Source of the DNA: Pseudomonas paraeruginosa PA7 | GTDB taxonomy: Bacteria > Pseudomonadota > Gammaproteobacteria > Pseudomonadales > Pseudomonadaceae | Assembly (NCBI RefSeq): GCF_000017205.1 | Contig: NC_009656.1 | Span: 2,422,001 to 2,486,000 of the forward strand | DNA length: 64,000 bases | Reading direction: 5' to 3' | In this document: piece by piece, positions 1-8,408 of the stretch | How the letters are laid out: each line of letters begins with the position of its first letter | Position numbering within the stretch: the stretch's first letter is position 1 | Program-made: the position numbers and the translations under genes | The notes under the pieces: generated by a model | Told to the model about the DNA's origin: nothing | Seen by the model: only the letters and a program-made list of their open reading frames with translations | Database searches by the model: none

Positions 1-50
1 AGGCATGGTTGAATCGCCCACAGGGCGGCGTCCGGTGCTTGCTGGAAGAG

Positions 51-72
51 AAAGCGCCCCGGGTGGGGCGCT
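51..72 (-). terminator. Terminator of the leftward early operon
   Basis: GC-rich hairpin at 54-71 (arms GCGCCCC and GGGGCGC) followed on the minus strand by TTTCTCTT. It lies just past the stop of the Rad50-like gene, so it would end the leftward operon. Bases 1-50 show no gene. Confidence 0.6.
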
Positions 73-82
73 GTATCGAGGG

Positions 83-1828
83 TCAGGCCGCAGCCTGGTG
101 CTGCTGGTCGGCGAGTTGCCCGGCGTCGATCCAGACCGCTTGTAACCAGGCCGGCGTCTTCGCCATCGGTTCCTTGAGCGTGCCGGCGACGATCAGCGTG
201 TCGATCTCACCGCCGGCGGCCAGGCTCTGGAAGAGCTTCATCGCCTGCTGAGTGCGCGCAGGGATATCCAGCACGTCGAAGCGGTCCAGCAGCGCCAGGC
301 GCAGGCCGGAGATCGTCGCGATGGTCAGGGCCAGCGTCGCGTCGCACCGCCAGCGTTCGGACTCGGACAGCAGGCCGTAGAGCCGGCCGCCGAAGGTCAC
401 GTCGATGTCCGCGCTGATCTCCACTGGCGACCAGCCGGCGGTGCCGGACAGGCGCTGCAGCAGCTCGTTCACCGGTCCGATCGCGTCGGCCAGGATCTCC
501 GCCGGGATGCCGGTCGGTGACAACGCGTCGGCCATGCCGGTCCACGCCACCACGTCCTGGTGCGCGGCCTGCGCTTTCGCGATCGAGGCCTCGCGCTGGG
601 TAGCGGCTTCCAGGGCTTCCTGCAGGGCGACCAGCTTTGCGCGGCTCGCGTCGCGGGCCTGTCGCAGTTCGTTGATGGCCTGCTCGCCGTTGGCTATCGC
701 CTCGGCGCTGGGCGCTTCGACGGACTCTGCTTCCAGGGCCTTGATCTGCTCGGCGGCTGCCAGGCTCTCGTCCAGGTCACGCTGGCTGTTCGCGACGGTG
801 CGCTGGGCGCTGGCCAGATACTCGCGGTACTCGGGCAACCGGCGGGCGGCTTCGGCATCGGCGATCTGCTCCGGCGGCTGGTGCACCACCAGGGTCCCGG
901 CCTGCAGGTCGACCGCGCCCTGGCAGTGGGGGCAGGTCAGCGGCTGGTGCGGCACGCGGCCCGAGGAGGCCAGCTCGGCAGCCATGACCTTCTCGGACCA
1001 CTCGTCCTGGTTCCGCTCGTCGGTGGTCAGCTTGTTCCGGCGGCGCGGCTCCAGGTCGACCAGCTCGCGCAGCTTGGCGATGCGCTGGGCGCGGCCGTCG
1101 GCAGCCTGGCGGGCCTGCTTGCTGGCGCCCAGGGCCTGCTGGGCCTCGGCCAGATCGTCCTCGAGCAGCTGCAGGTTCTTACCGGCCTCGGCGACCTGGT
1201 CTTCGGTGACCACGGTGGCCAGCAACTCCGGCGCCCAGTCGACGGCCTTCTCGCTGCCGTAGTTCTCGCCGGTGATCATCTTCCAGGCGCCGCGCGCCTC
1301 GCTGGCGTAGGCCTTGGCCTGTTCAACCGCGGCCGGGAGCCCGGAGCGGAGCAGGGGCTTCACTTTCTCGAACAGCGCCAGGTCCAGGCCTTTGGCTTCC
1401 AGCCGCTTGCCGACCTCGGCAGGGCTGGCGCTGGCGCCGGTCAGGTCGAACAGCACCCGGCGGCGATCTTTGGCGTCCAGGGCGGCGAAGCGGCTGGCGT
1501 CGAGCACGTATGGCAGGAACAGCGAGTCGGCGAGCGGGGAGCCTTTGCCGCTGGGCAGCGCGACGCCGCAGGCCTGCACCTCGCCGGATTCGTCCAGCCA
1601 CTCGACACTGGACTCGCCCTTCTTGGCGCCCTCGGTGACCAGCTTGTCCATCTCCTTCTTCAGCGAGACGCGGCGCGGCTGGCCGTTGAAGGCCATGGCA
1701 ATGGCGTCCAGCAGCGAACTCTTGCCGGCGCCGTTGTGGCCGGCCACCAGAAGCACCGGCGCAGAAACATCAAGGGCCGCATGACGCAGCCCTTGGAAGT
1801 TGGTGATTTCGAGTTTCGTGATGCGCAT
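83..1828 (-). CDS. Rad50/SbcC-like ATPase with zinc hook
   Basis: 581 aa. The N-terminus is typical of SMC/Rad50 ATPases, with a Walker A motif GHNGAGKSS near residue 31. The middle is charged and coiled-coil-like, interrupted near residue 300 by CPHC, a Rad50-type zinc hook that would join two molecules. A Walker B-like LALLDRFD lies near the C-terminus. At 581 aa it is much shorter than bacterial SbcC, so the coils are short. It is the last gene of the leftward operon, downstream of RecT and an exonuclease, which suggests a role in end processing or recombination of phage DNA. No SbcD-like nuclease is seen in the window. Confidence 0.8.
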   Translation of the reverse strand: MRITKLEITNFQGLRHAALDVSAPVLLVAGHNGAGKSSLLDAIAMAFNGQPRRVSLKKEMDKLVTEGAKKGESSVEWLDESGEVQACGVALPSGKGSPLADSLFLPYVLDASRFAALDAKDRRRVLFDLTGASASPAEVGKRLEAKGLDLALFEKVKPLLRSGLPAAVEQAKAYASEARGAWKMITGENYGSEKAVDWAPELLATVVTEDQVAEAGKNLQLLEDDLAEAQQALGASKQARQAADGRAQRIAKLRELVDLEPRRRNKLTTDERNQDEWSEKVMAAELASSGRVPHQPLTCPHCQGAVDLQAGTLVVHQPPEQIADAEAARRLPEYREYLASAQRTVANSQRDLDESLAAAEQIKALEAESVEAPSAEAIANGEQAINELRQARDASRAKLVALQEALEAATQREASIAKAQAAHQDVVAWTGMADALSPTGIPAEILADAIGPVNELLQRLSGTAGWSPVEISADIDVTFGGRLYGLLSESERWRCDATLALTIATISGLRLALLDRFDVLDIPARTQQAMKLFQSLAAGGEIDTLIVAGTLKEPMAKTPAWLQAVWIDAGQLADQQHQAAA

Positions 1829-1831
1829 GGC

Positions 1832-2596
1832 TCACTCCAGATCGAGGGCGATATCCCCCGGCTTCTTGATGACGCGGTAGGTGTTCAGTTCGCGGGATTC
1901 CTCGTTCTCCTGCTCGAGCACGATGACGCCCTGGTCCAGCAGCTGGAGGACGACGCGCTCGGCTTCCTCGGTGGTGAGAGCGAAGCGCGATTGCAGCCAG
2001 GCCGCGTCGAACACGTCCTTCTTGGTGGCGACGCCGATGGCGATCTCGCCCAGGGTGTGGCCGGCGAAGCGCTCGACGGTGAGTTGCGGCAGCTCTTGGA
2101 ACTCGGCATCGACGACGTCGCTGTCGTCTGCTGGTTGCATACCGCCCCAGGCGCCGAGGTCTTCCATGTCATGGTCGCCGCCGTTCAGGTCCAGGGGCGT
2201 CTGGTCCGGGTCGGGCTTGACCTGGTCCATGCCCTCGGTGAACTCGTTGGCGCCACCGATGATGAGCAGGCAATCCTTGTTCACCGCGAACAGCAGGTCC
2301 TCCTTGTGAGGGCTGCTCGGATTCACCACGAATACGGCCTTCATCTTGTCCTTCGCGGTCATCGACTCCAGCTTGCCGTAGACCGTGTCGCGGTCGCCGC
2401 CGGCAATGGTGTGGACCGCGATGGTGGCGGCATTCCGTACCTGGCGTTCCAGGCGGTCGATAATGTCCTGCTGCTTGGCCTCGGGAAGCTTCTGCCAGCA
2501 GTCCGGCATGATCCGGATTTCCTGGATCAGACCCTGCAGCAAGCTTTTGCCGAGGGTGTCGGCGGTCATGTTCATGAAGTGCGAGTTGTTGCTCAT
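1832..2596 (-). CDS. Phage protein with FtsK-gamma-like C-terminus
   Basis: 254 aa, separated from the Rad50-like gene by 3 bases. I do not recognise the N-terminal 170 residues; the middle is acidic (DPDQ, GGDHDMED). The C-terminal 75 residues, including the stretch DAAWLQSRFALTTEEAERVV, resemble the winged-helix (gamma) domain of FtsK in spacing and in the LLDQGVIV strand. DNA binding is therefore plausible. The recombination operon context suggests an accessory recombination role, but the function is unknown. Confidence 0.65.
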   Translation of the reverse strand: MSNNSHFMNMTADTLGKSLLQGLIQEIRIMPDCWQKLPEAKQQDIIDRLERQVRNAATIAVHTIAGGDRDTVYGKLESMTAKDKMKAVFVVNPSSPHKEDLLFAVNKDCLLIIGGANEFTEGMDQVKPDPDQTPLDLNGGDHDMEDLGAWGGMQPADDSDVVDAEFQELPQLTVERFAGHTLGEIAIGVATKKDVFDAAWLQSRFALTTEEAERVVLQLLDQGVIVLEQENEESRELNTYRVIKKPGDIALDLE

Positions 2597-2607
2597 CGGG
2601 AAGGGTC

Positions 2608-2808
2608 CTATTCGTTGGCAATCCGCTCCAACTGCTCGAGTTGGGCGTCGCTGAGGTAGGTGTGGGCGCCGTAGCGCTGGAAGTTGCTGCGGAGGTCGGC
2701 CAGGAACTGCTCGTCCCAGTCCGTAGCGGCGTTGAGCTCAGCCGCGCCGAGTAGCGCGGCGAACTCCCCGACCTGGCCGTACCGCTCAAGGACAGTGAGG
2801 CTGGGCAT
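2608..2808 (-). CDS. Small hypothetical phage protein
   Basis: 66 aa, between RecT and the FtsK-gamma-like gene, with 6- and 11-base gaps. It is rich in Leu, Glu and Ala, with no recognisable motif. Tight spacing and codon use like its neighbours support a real gene. Function not known. Confidence 0.55.
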   Translation of the reverse strand: MPSLTVLERYGQVGEFAALLGAAELNAATDWDEQFLADLRSNFQRYGAHTYLSDAQLEQLERIANE

Positions 2809-2814
2809 GGCCGG

Positions 2815-3609
2815 TTACTCGAGATTGAGCTCGTCGGTGCCGGTGTCGCTGGTGTCCGGCTGCTGGCCCGGGGCGGGTTCGGTGATTTCGCCCGTCTCGG
2901 TGTTCACTCCGTCCGGCGGGGTTTCTTCGGCTGCTGCGGGGCTGCTTTTCGTGCCTGGCGACAGGTCTCGCAGGTCGTTCACGTTTACAGCAAAGCTGCC
3001 ACCGGTATCCTGCTGCGCGTCGTAGACGTCGCCTACCTCGTCGGCCGTTTGCAGGCCCATGGAGAGTTCCGGAGCAAAGGCCCGCGTCCACCAGGAGCCG
3101 GCGCGATACATCAGCATTTGCTGAGGCATCGTCTTCCATTTGCTGCCGTTCTTGCCGTACCAGCCCTCGGCCTTGGCGATCGCGATGGTGATATCGGCGC
3201 CGACCAGCTTCTCGTTGGTTGCGCGCTCGACCGCCCAGGCTCGGCAACCCCAGGTGTCGGTACCTTGCTCACCGAAGAACTCGAAGCGCAGCGCCGAGAA
3301 ACGGCCACTGGTGTTGACGGTGGCGATCAGGAACTGGCTGGACCAAGTCGGTCGGCCGTGGACGATCACCAGGTTCTGCATCACCTGGAGCGGGTCGGCA
3401 CCAATGCGCTGCGCCATGTTCAAGGCGATCACGCAGTTGGACAAGTTACCCTGGTATTCCTTGGGCACCAGCGTCGAGCTGGCGAGCAACTTGGCGCAGC
3501 GCTGGGCCAGTTCGAAGCCTTCGAGGTTGGTCATGCTGACCGCGAAGTTCTGCCGCGGCTTGGCAACTGCCGAGGTTTGCAGCTCGGACAATGAAGTGGT
3601 GTTGGTCAT
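2815..3609 (-). CDS. recT: RecT-family single-strand annealing protein
   Basis: 264 aa from the ATG at 3609, which overlaps the HNH stop by ATGA. The core region (residues about 40-200) matches the RecT/Bet annealase family, with the signature segments NMAQRIGADPLQVMQNLVIV, GRPTWSSQFLIA and MLMYRAGSWW. These proteins anneal complementary strands exposed by a partner 5'-3' exonuclease; the likely partner is the exonuclease at 4106-4909. The C-terminal 60 residues are Pro-, Glu- and Thr-rich and probably disordered. The long frame that continues upstream of 3609 belongs to a shadow of the HNH gene. Confidence 0.9.
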   Translation of the reverse strand: MTNTTSLSELQTSAVAKPRQNFAVSMTNLEGFELAQRCAKLLASSTLVPKEYQGNLSNCVIALNMAQRIGADPLQVMQNLVIVHGRPTWSSQFLIATVNTSGRFSALRFEFFGEQGTDTWGCRAWAVERATNEKLVGADITIAIAKAEGWYGKNGSKWKTMPQQMLMYRAGSWWTRAFAPELSMGLQTADEVGDVYDAQQDTGGSFAVNVNDLRDLSPGTKSSPAAAEETPPDGVNTETGEITEPAPGQQPDTSDTGTDELNLE

Positions 3610-4097
3610 GATGGGGTCCTTTGCGGTTTGCGACGATTTCGGTTCTGTTCGGTGCGGGTGGACCAGCAGCAGTTGGCCGGCTCGTAGTTGCCGTCGTTGT
3701 CGCGGCGATCCAGGGTTGTGCCTTCCGGCCGTGCGCCCATGTCTGCGAAGAAGGCTTCGAACTTCAGCCAGGGCGGGTGGACTGCGATGCCACGACCGCC
3801 GTAGTCCTTGAACTGTCGATGCCCTTTGTCGTGGCATCGGGCGAGCATTGCTCTCCAGCTTCGGTAGGTCGGCGAGGCATATTGGCCGTGAGTGGTTTTC
3901 TCGGCTGCCATCTTTTCGGATCGGGCGCAGCCGCAGGATGTTGTGTCGCCATTCCGGAGCGATGCGCCGCGGACAACCTTTCGGCCGCCGCAATCGCAGA
4001 GGCACAGGTAGGCGGTGGCAATGCCGATCGGCGCGACCTTGTCGACGACCAGCAGCCGGCCGAACCGCTTACCTTCAAGCGGGATTCTCTGGCTCAT
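3606..4097 (-). CDS. HNH-motif endonuclease, homing-type
   Basis: 163 aa. The N-terminus (GKRFGRLLVVDK, then CLCDCGG and SCGCARSEK) and the C-terminal motif TLDRRDNDGNYEPANC followed by W and RTEQ are typical of free-standing HNH proteins of phages. I chose the ATG at 4097 (MSQRIP) because it lies just past the exonuclease stop; the longer frame would overlap that gene. There is no good ribosome site, so translation may depend on coupling. The protein is probably a selfish or homing nuclease inserted between an exonuclease and its annealase. Confidence 0.75.
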   Translation of the reverse strand: MSQRIPLEGKRFGRLLVVDKVAPIGIATAYLCLCDCGGRKVVRGASLRNGDTTSCGCARSEKMAAEKTTHGQYASPTYRSWRAMLARCHDKGHRQFKDYGGRGIAVHPPWLKFEAFFADMGARPEGTTLDRRDNDGNYEPANCCWSTRTEQNRNRRKPQRTPS

Positions 4098-4105
4098 GGG
4101 GAGGA

Positions 4106-4909
4106 TCACTCGTGATATGGACACGATCCCCAACGGGGACAGTACTTCGGGCTGCAAAGTGGGCTTTGCGGGTTCGGGGGGAAGAGGCCGGAGCGGAACA
4201 TGTCCGCCGCGTAATCGATCAGGCCGCGGTGCGACTCGCTGCCAGCCATCATCTGGCGCGCGCCGACGATCTCGCCGACGGCCGCCTCGGGCTTGCCCTT
4301 GGTCTTCAAGCCGATGATCTCGGCCGGCGCGGTGATCGCATCGCCGGTGGTGTGCTCGTAGAGCAGTTCGTAGGTGCCGATCTGGGCCTTGTGTCCCTTG
4401 GTCTTGGCCACGCCCTGGCTCACCGCGGCGCCGCCAGTCTTCACGTCTGCGATGCCGACGCCGTGGCTATCGCGCTTGATGCGGGCGCGGTCGAGCTGGC
4501 CGGTCAGACGCACGATGATCCCGCCACCGCAGTCGATCTCCATCGGCTTGGTCGTCAACTCGACGGCGACGAAGTCGTAGCGCGGGCTGATGTCGTTGCA
4601 GTACTTCGTGTGCAGCGTCAGTCCGGTGGACTCGGCTTCGCGCGGGCTGATGTCGGAGCCGCGCCAGTCGACCTCGAACTCCGGCTGCTGCAGCGTGTGC
4701 ACCAGCAGTTCCGAGGCGTCGTAGGCGCTGATCGGCTCGCCGTTCACCCGTGCCGCGTCGAATGCTGCGGTGCTTGCGTGGATCGCGGTACCGAGCAGCG
4801 CCCGGGGGGATGAAGGGCTGCGCATCTTCAGGATGTGTACGCCTTCCCAGCGGAACGCGCAGTCGAACAGCGCGCCCCAGGATGAGGCGCGCACGGTGAT
4901 GGTTTGCAT
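4106..4909 (-). CDS. PD-(D/E)XK exonuclease with Cys cluster
   Basis: 267 aa. It has the RecB/Cas4-like order of nuclease motifs: a conserved GTAIHASTAAFD helix near residue 42, the LTGQLDRA strand with its Asp, then ADVKTGG (the D-x-K active-site strand) near residue 155. It ends in CSPKYCPRWGSC, which with C18 (FDCAFRW) could bind an iron-sulphur cluster as in Cas4 and AddB. It probably resects DNA ends for RecT. It opens the recombination block; the 45-aa membrane peptide gene ends 7 bases upstream. Confidence 0.8.
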   Translation of the reverse strand: MQTITVRASSWGALFDCAFRWEGVHILKMRSPSSPRALLGTAIHASTAAFDAARVNGEPISAYDASELLVHTLQQPEFEVDWRGSDISPREAESTGLTLHTKYCNDISPRYDFVAVELTTKPMEIDCGGGIIVRLTGQLDRARIKRDSHGVGIADVKTGGAAVSQGVAKTKGHKAQIGTYELLYEHTTGDAITAPAEIIGLKTKGKPEAAVGEIVGARQMMAGSESHRGLIDYAADMFRSGLFPPNPQSPLCSPKYCPRWGSCPYHE

Positions 4910-4916
4910 GGTTGGC

Positions 4917-5054
4917 TCACTTCCCGGCGATGGGTGCCGTGGCGGGTTGTTCGGCGGTGATCAGGCCGCCCCAGGCAGGGGCGAAGATGAGCAGGATGTA
5001 GAAGGCGGTCATGGCCAGTGCGCCGAGGAGGGTGGCTTTACGCTTGGCATTCAT
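4917..5054 (-). CDS. Small membrane protein, 45 aa
   Basis: 45 aa. A basic start (MNAKRK) is followed by one hydrophobic helix (LLGALAMTAFYILLIFAPAW) and a short polar tail. The ATG overlaps the stop of the zinc-finger gene (ATGA at 5051-5054), indicating translational coupling. A positive N-terminus followed by a helix predicts an inner-membrane single-span protein. Function unknown; small inner-membrane proteins of the early left operon in other lambdoid phages can affect host or superinfection functions. Confidence 0.6.
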   Translation of the reverse strand: MNAKRKATLLGALAMTAFYILLIFAPAWGGLITAEQPATAPIAGK

Positions 5055-5374
5055 GGCGCATGCCTCCCGGCCCCATTGCACTTCCAGCAGGAGGAGTAGG
5101 CAGAATGGTGCGGGCCGTGCGATACGGTGTTACCGGTGCCTTGACATACCCGGCAAACAACCTTTTCCCGCTCCTTCTCAAGTTTCTTGCGAAGCGAGTC
5201 GGCTTCGCGTGACCCCGGATCCTCCGGGGAATAGAAGGCTTGTCCAATGTTCTCTGCGAACAAGACAACGTCCCTGGCAATCGCCTTGATCTGTTCGCTG
5301 GTGGCCACCACGCCATGCTCTTCCAGCGACTCCCCAAGCCCTTCGGCGAAGTAGTCTTCCCGTGAGTAGCTCAT
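5051..5374 (-). CDS. DnaJ-type cysteine-repeat protein
   Basis: 107 aa from the ATG at 5374, which overlaps the upstream stop by ATGA. A helical N-terminus is followed by CRVCQGTG and, 16 residues later, CWKCNGAG. This is the CxxCxGxG pattern of the DnaJ zinc-binding domain, here with just two repeats, enough for one zinc. It may be a zinc-stabilised phage adaptor; no J domain is present. Function unknown. Confidence 0.65.
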   Translation of the reverse strand: MSYSREDYFAEGLGESLEEHGVVATSEQIKAIARDVVLFAENIGQAFYSPEDPGSREADSLRKKLEKEREKVVCRVCQGTGNTVSHGPHHSAYSSCWKCNGAGRHAP

Positions 5375-5550
5375 CGCCGCACCTCCAGGCACTTCCGGCC
5401 GCGCTTGATGGTCAGCGCCATGCGATGCGGCAGGTTCACCACCAGGGTCTCGCGCGGCAGGCCGAGCACAGCGGCGATATCGGCGCCGGCCGGCATCACC
5501 AGGTCGTCGAGCTGGTCGTCGATGATCGAGCGAACGGGGCGGGTGGTCAT
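5371..5550 (-). CDS. Small hypothetical protein, 59 aa
   Basis: 59 aa from MTTRPVRS at 5550; overlaps its upstream and downstream neighbours by 4 bases each. The sequence VNLPHRMALTIKRGRKCLEV is strand-rich and basic. The overlapping arrangement supports translation. Function not recognised. Confidence 0.55.
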   Translation of the reverse strand: MTTRPVRSIIDDQLDDLVMPAGADIAAVLGLPRETLVVNLPHRMALTIKRGRKCLEVRR

Positions 5551-5768
5551 AGGTCGATGCTCCTCAGTTCCTGCTGTCTCGCATCCGCTGCGGCGTCGAG
5601 CCGGCGGCGCATGTCGTCGTATTGCCGAGTGCCGATGGCGTCGAGGGTGTAGGCCATCTCGATCTGGCCGCGCCATACCAACTGGTCGTGGCGCGGGATC
5701 ACCGACCGACGCATTGCGACGATCGCTTCCTCGATCACGCCCTCGGCGCGCTCATTCGCCCAGGCCAT
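5547..5768 (-). CDS. Small helical hypothetical protein
   Basis: 73 aa from MAWANERAEG at 5768 (an alternative start is at 5774). Entirely helical, with charged repeats, and ending in RRRLDAAADARQQELRSIDL. It overlaps the upstream ORF stop by 17 bases and the downstream start by ATGA. No known family recognised. Confidence 0.55.
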   Translation of the reverse strand: MAWANERAEGVIEEAIVAMRRSVIPRHDQLVWRGQIEMAYTLDAIGTRQYDDMRRRLDAAADARQQELRSIDL

Positions 5769-5904
5769 CGTCATCCTCCTGCTCTTCGTCCTCGGACTCT
5801 GGATCTGGTTCCGGCTGGTCCCAGAGCGGGTCGACGGCACGGTCGTAAGCGAGTTGCGCGTTGCTGAAGGCCGCGCGGTTGCGGCGCTCGCGGTATGTCC
5901 ACAT
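5752..5904 (-). CDS. Small acidic protein, 50 aa
   Basis: 50 aa, starting at 5904 (MWTYRERRNR) behind a GGAG about 9 bases upstream, and overlapping the next gene by 17 bases. Basic N-terminal third, very acidic end (PESEDEEQEDDD). It appears to be the promoter-proximal gene of the operon running from 5904 to 83. Function unknown. Confidence 0.5.
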   Translation of the reverse strand: MWTYRERRNRAAFSNAQLAYDRAVDPLWDQPEPDPESEDEEQEDDDGLGE

Positions 5905-6005
5905 CGGGATGCTCTCCGTGGTTCACCTGCATTCGGCTGAATGCTCACGCCGCCGGGCTTGCCCGATGGGGAAGGCGGGGAGCGTTCATGCGAATGCGGG
6001 CGGTG

Positions 6006-6029
6006 AAAAAAGCCCGGCCGGAGCCGGGC
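6006..6029 (-). terminator. Strong minus-strand terminator of structured RNA
   Basis: Seven-base-pair stem GCCCGGC/GCCGGGC with a 4-base loop (6012-6029), followed on the minus strand by six U (6006-6011). It is a textbook Rho-independent terminator, lying directly downstream of the structured element at 6055-6178 and over 350 bases past the CsrA-like stop. Confidence 0.8.
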
Positions 6030-6054
6030 GAAGAGGGGGAACGCTGCTTGCACA

Positions 6055-6178
6055 GCGGGGAGTGATCGGCGCGAGGGCGTCCCCTCTGGCTCCGTCCGCG
6101 CCACCAGCCGGCGGCGTTGCTCGTTGGCTCGCCTGCTTACGAGGCAGGTGCCTGACTCGGCTGCCGATCACTCTCCGC
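6055..6178 (-). ncRNA. Candidate structured phage RNA
   Basis: Two 16-base arms (6055-6070 and 6163-6178) pair completely except for one position: a wobble on the plus strand, a mismatch on the minus strand. They enclose about 92 bases that fold further: a 5-bp stem with a 7-base loop (6132-6148), and a GGCGCG/CGCGCC stem (6068-6073 with 6097-6102) closing a GAGGG/CCCTC hairpin (6073-6086). The GGCGCG stem shares three bases with the long stem, so these two are partly alternative. No gene covers 5905-6398. The terminator at 6006-6029 points to minus-strand transcription. Several GGA triplets are present, the core CsrA-binding motif. Strand, ends and function are inferred. Confidence 0.5.
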
Positions 6179-6199
6179 TACGCCCTGGCTCCGCCAGGA

Positions 6200-6224
6200 A
6201 AGAGAAGGGCGCCGCCAAGCGCCC
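6200..6224 (-). terminator. Possible terminator after the CsrA-like gene
   Basis: Hairpin with arms GGGCGC/GCGCCC and a 6-base loop (6207-6224), followed on the minus strand by TTCTCTTT. It could end the CsrA-like transcript before the structured RNA. The interrupted U tract makes it weaker than the one at 6006. Confidence 0.45.
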
Positions 6225-6398
6225 TGTCTCCACTTACATGCACCGCCTTATGTGAAAGCGGTTGGGTACAGGCTCGACCGCATGTTGGCGATCTGCCGTT
6301 GGGGCTGGGCTACATGTCGAGGACCTCCGTTGTGCGCGCCGTTGGACCGGCGGGCGCTCGCCGTGGCGCATCGGCCGGCAATGGGCCAGGCGCCGAAG

Positions 6399-6770
6399 TC
6401 AGGAGATCGCGGTGCAGGCTCGCAACGCCACCGGCGCCGACTGGCCTTCGATCCAGATAACCGCCGCTCCGCCAAGCGATACGCTGGCCCGGCCGACGGT
6501 GCGGGTGCGCTGCGGGTCTGCCCCTCGGTACGGGCGGTACTCGATCAGGGCTGGCGCTGGGTGCTCTCGGTTCCAGGCCTCGACCAGCTCCGCCGGTGGC
6601 ACCGGACGGACGTTGCCGATCTGCTGGTAGATCTCGGAGCGGTGAATGGCGACGTCGTCCGGGGCGGTGATGCCGAGGCGCACCTGGTCGCCCTGGCTGC
6701 CGAGGACCGTCACGGTGATGTCGTCGCCAATGTGCAGGGTTTCGCCGACTCGGCGAGTGAGGATCAGCAT
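6399..6770 (-). CDS. CsrA-domain protein with C-terminal extension
   Basis: 123 aa. Residues 1-50 ([20 protein letters not shown], then [12 protein letters not shown]) are a full CsrA/RsmA domain; CsrA dimers bind GGA motifs in mRNA leaders and control translation. Normal CsrA ends near residue 60, but here about 70 residues follow, containing [23 protein letters not shown] and AAVIWIEG. The same block makes up the small protein encoded just upstream at 6805-7017. A good GGAGG lies 5 bases before the ATG. The protein probably modulates host or phage translation; what the extension does is unknown. Confidence 0.8.
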   Translation of the reverse strand: MLILTRRVGETLHIGDDITVTVLGSQGDQVRLGITAPDDVAIHRSEIYQQIGNVRPVPPAELVEAWNREHPAPALIEYRPYRGADPQRTRTVGRASVSLGGAAVIWIEGQSAPVALRACTAIS

Positions 6771-6804
6771 GTGTGCCTCCGTTCAGGATGCTGTGCGCGC
6801 GGGC

Positions 6805-7017
6805 TCAAGCCGGCTCGCAGTGGGAAAGGGCAACGCAACCGGACACGCCGGCGAGCCAGACGACAGCAGTGTGTCCGCCGAGCACCTGGGCTTCGGTTGT
6901 CGTCCGGGTGCGCTTCGGCGCCGCGCCGCGATGGAATCGGTAGTCGACCTCGGTGCCGACGGGGTATGCGGAATTCCAGGCAGCAACCGTCGCCGCCGGG
7001 TTGGCGTTCTTCTTCAT
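6805..7017 (-). CDS. Stand-alone paralogue of CsrA-fusion tail
   Basis: 70 aa. The sequence aligns with the C-terminal extension of the neighbouring CsrA-like protein: VAAWNSAYPVGTEVDYRFHR against [20 protein letters not shown], then RGAAPKRTRTTTEA against [14 protein letters not shown], then AVVWLAG against AVIWIEG. It lies 34 bases upstream in the same direction, so the two are probably co-transcribed. The fold is predicted to be small and strand-rich. It diverges from the IS-split gene across 76 bases. Function unknown. Confidence 0.65.
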   Translation of the reverse strand: MKKNANPAATVAAWNSAYPVGTEVDYRFHRGAAPKRTRTTTEAQVLGGHTAVVWLAGVSGCVALSHCEPA

Positions 7018-7245
7018 GGCAATGGATCTCCTATGGCCTATTGCCGCACTCCACTGATAGATTCGGAAGAGTCCTGGGAATGGAGGCCTATCTATGGATG
7101 AAAAGAATCTGGAAGTGCTTCGCCGACTAAAGGAGGCGATGGAGCGAGAGAAGCCTGTAGAGCAGCCCAAGAAACCGCATTGTAGTGGTCTACTGACCCC
7201 GGACACCGATTTAGGCGAGAATCCTCGCCGTGAGAGAGGTGTCTG

Positions 7246-8408
<1,163 letters not shown>

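Noticed and set aside
560-2659. 699-codon plus-strand ORF opposite the Rad50-like gene
   Set aside because: Leu/Gly/Gln/Ala-rich shadow of the minus-strand genes, crossing two gene borders.
6132-6148. tRNA-like anticodon arm (minus strand, 5-bp stem, 7-base loop CTCGTAA)
   Set aside because: It has a U33-like base and an apparent CGU anticodon, but no T-arm with TTC, no proper D-arm spacing and no acceptor-CCA end; it is part of the larger structured element.
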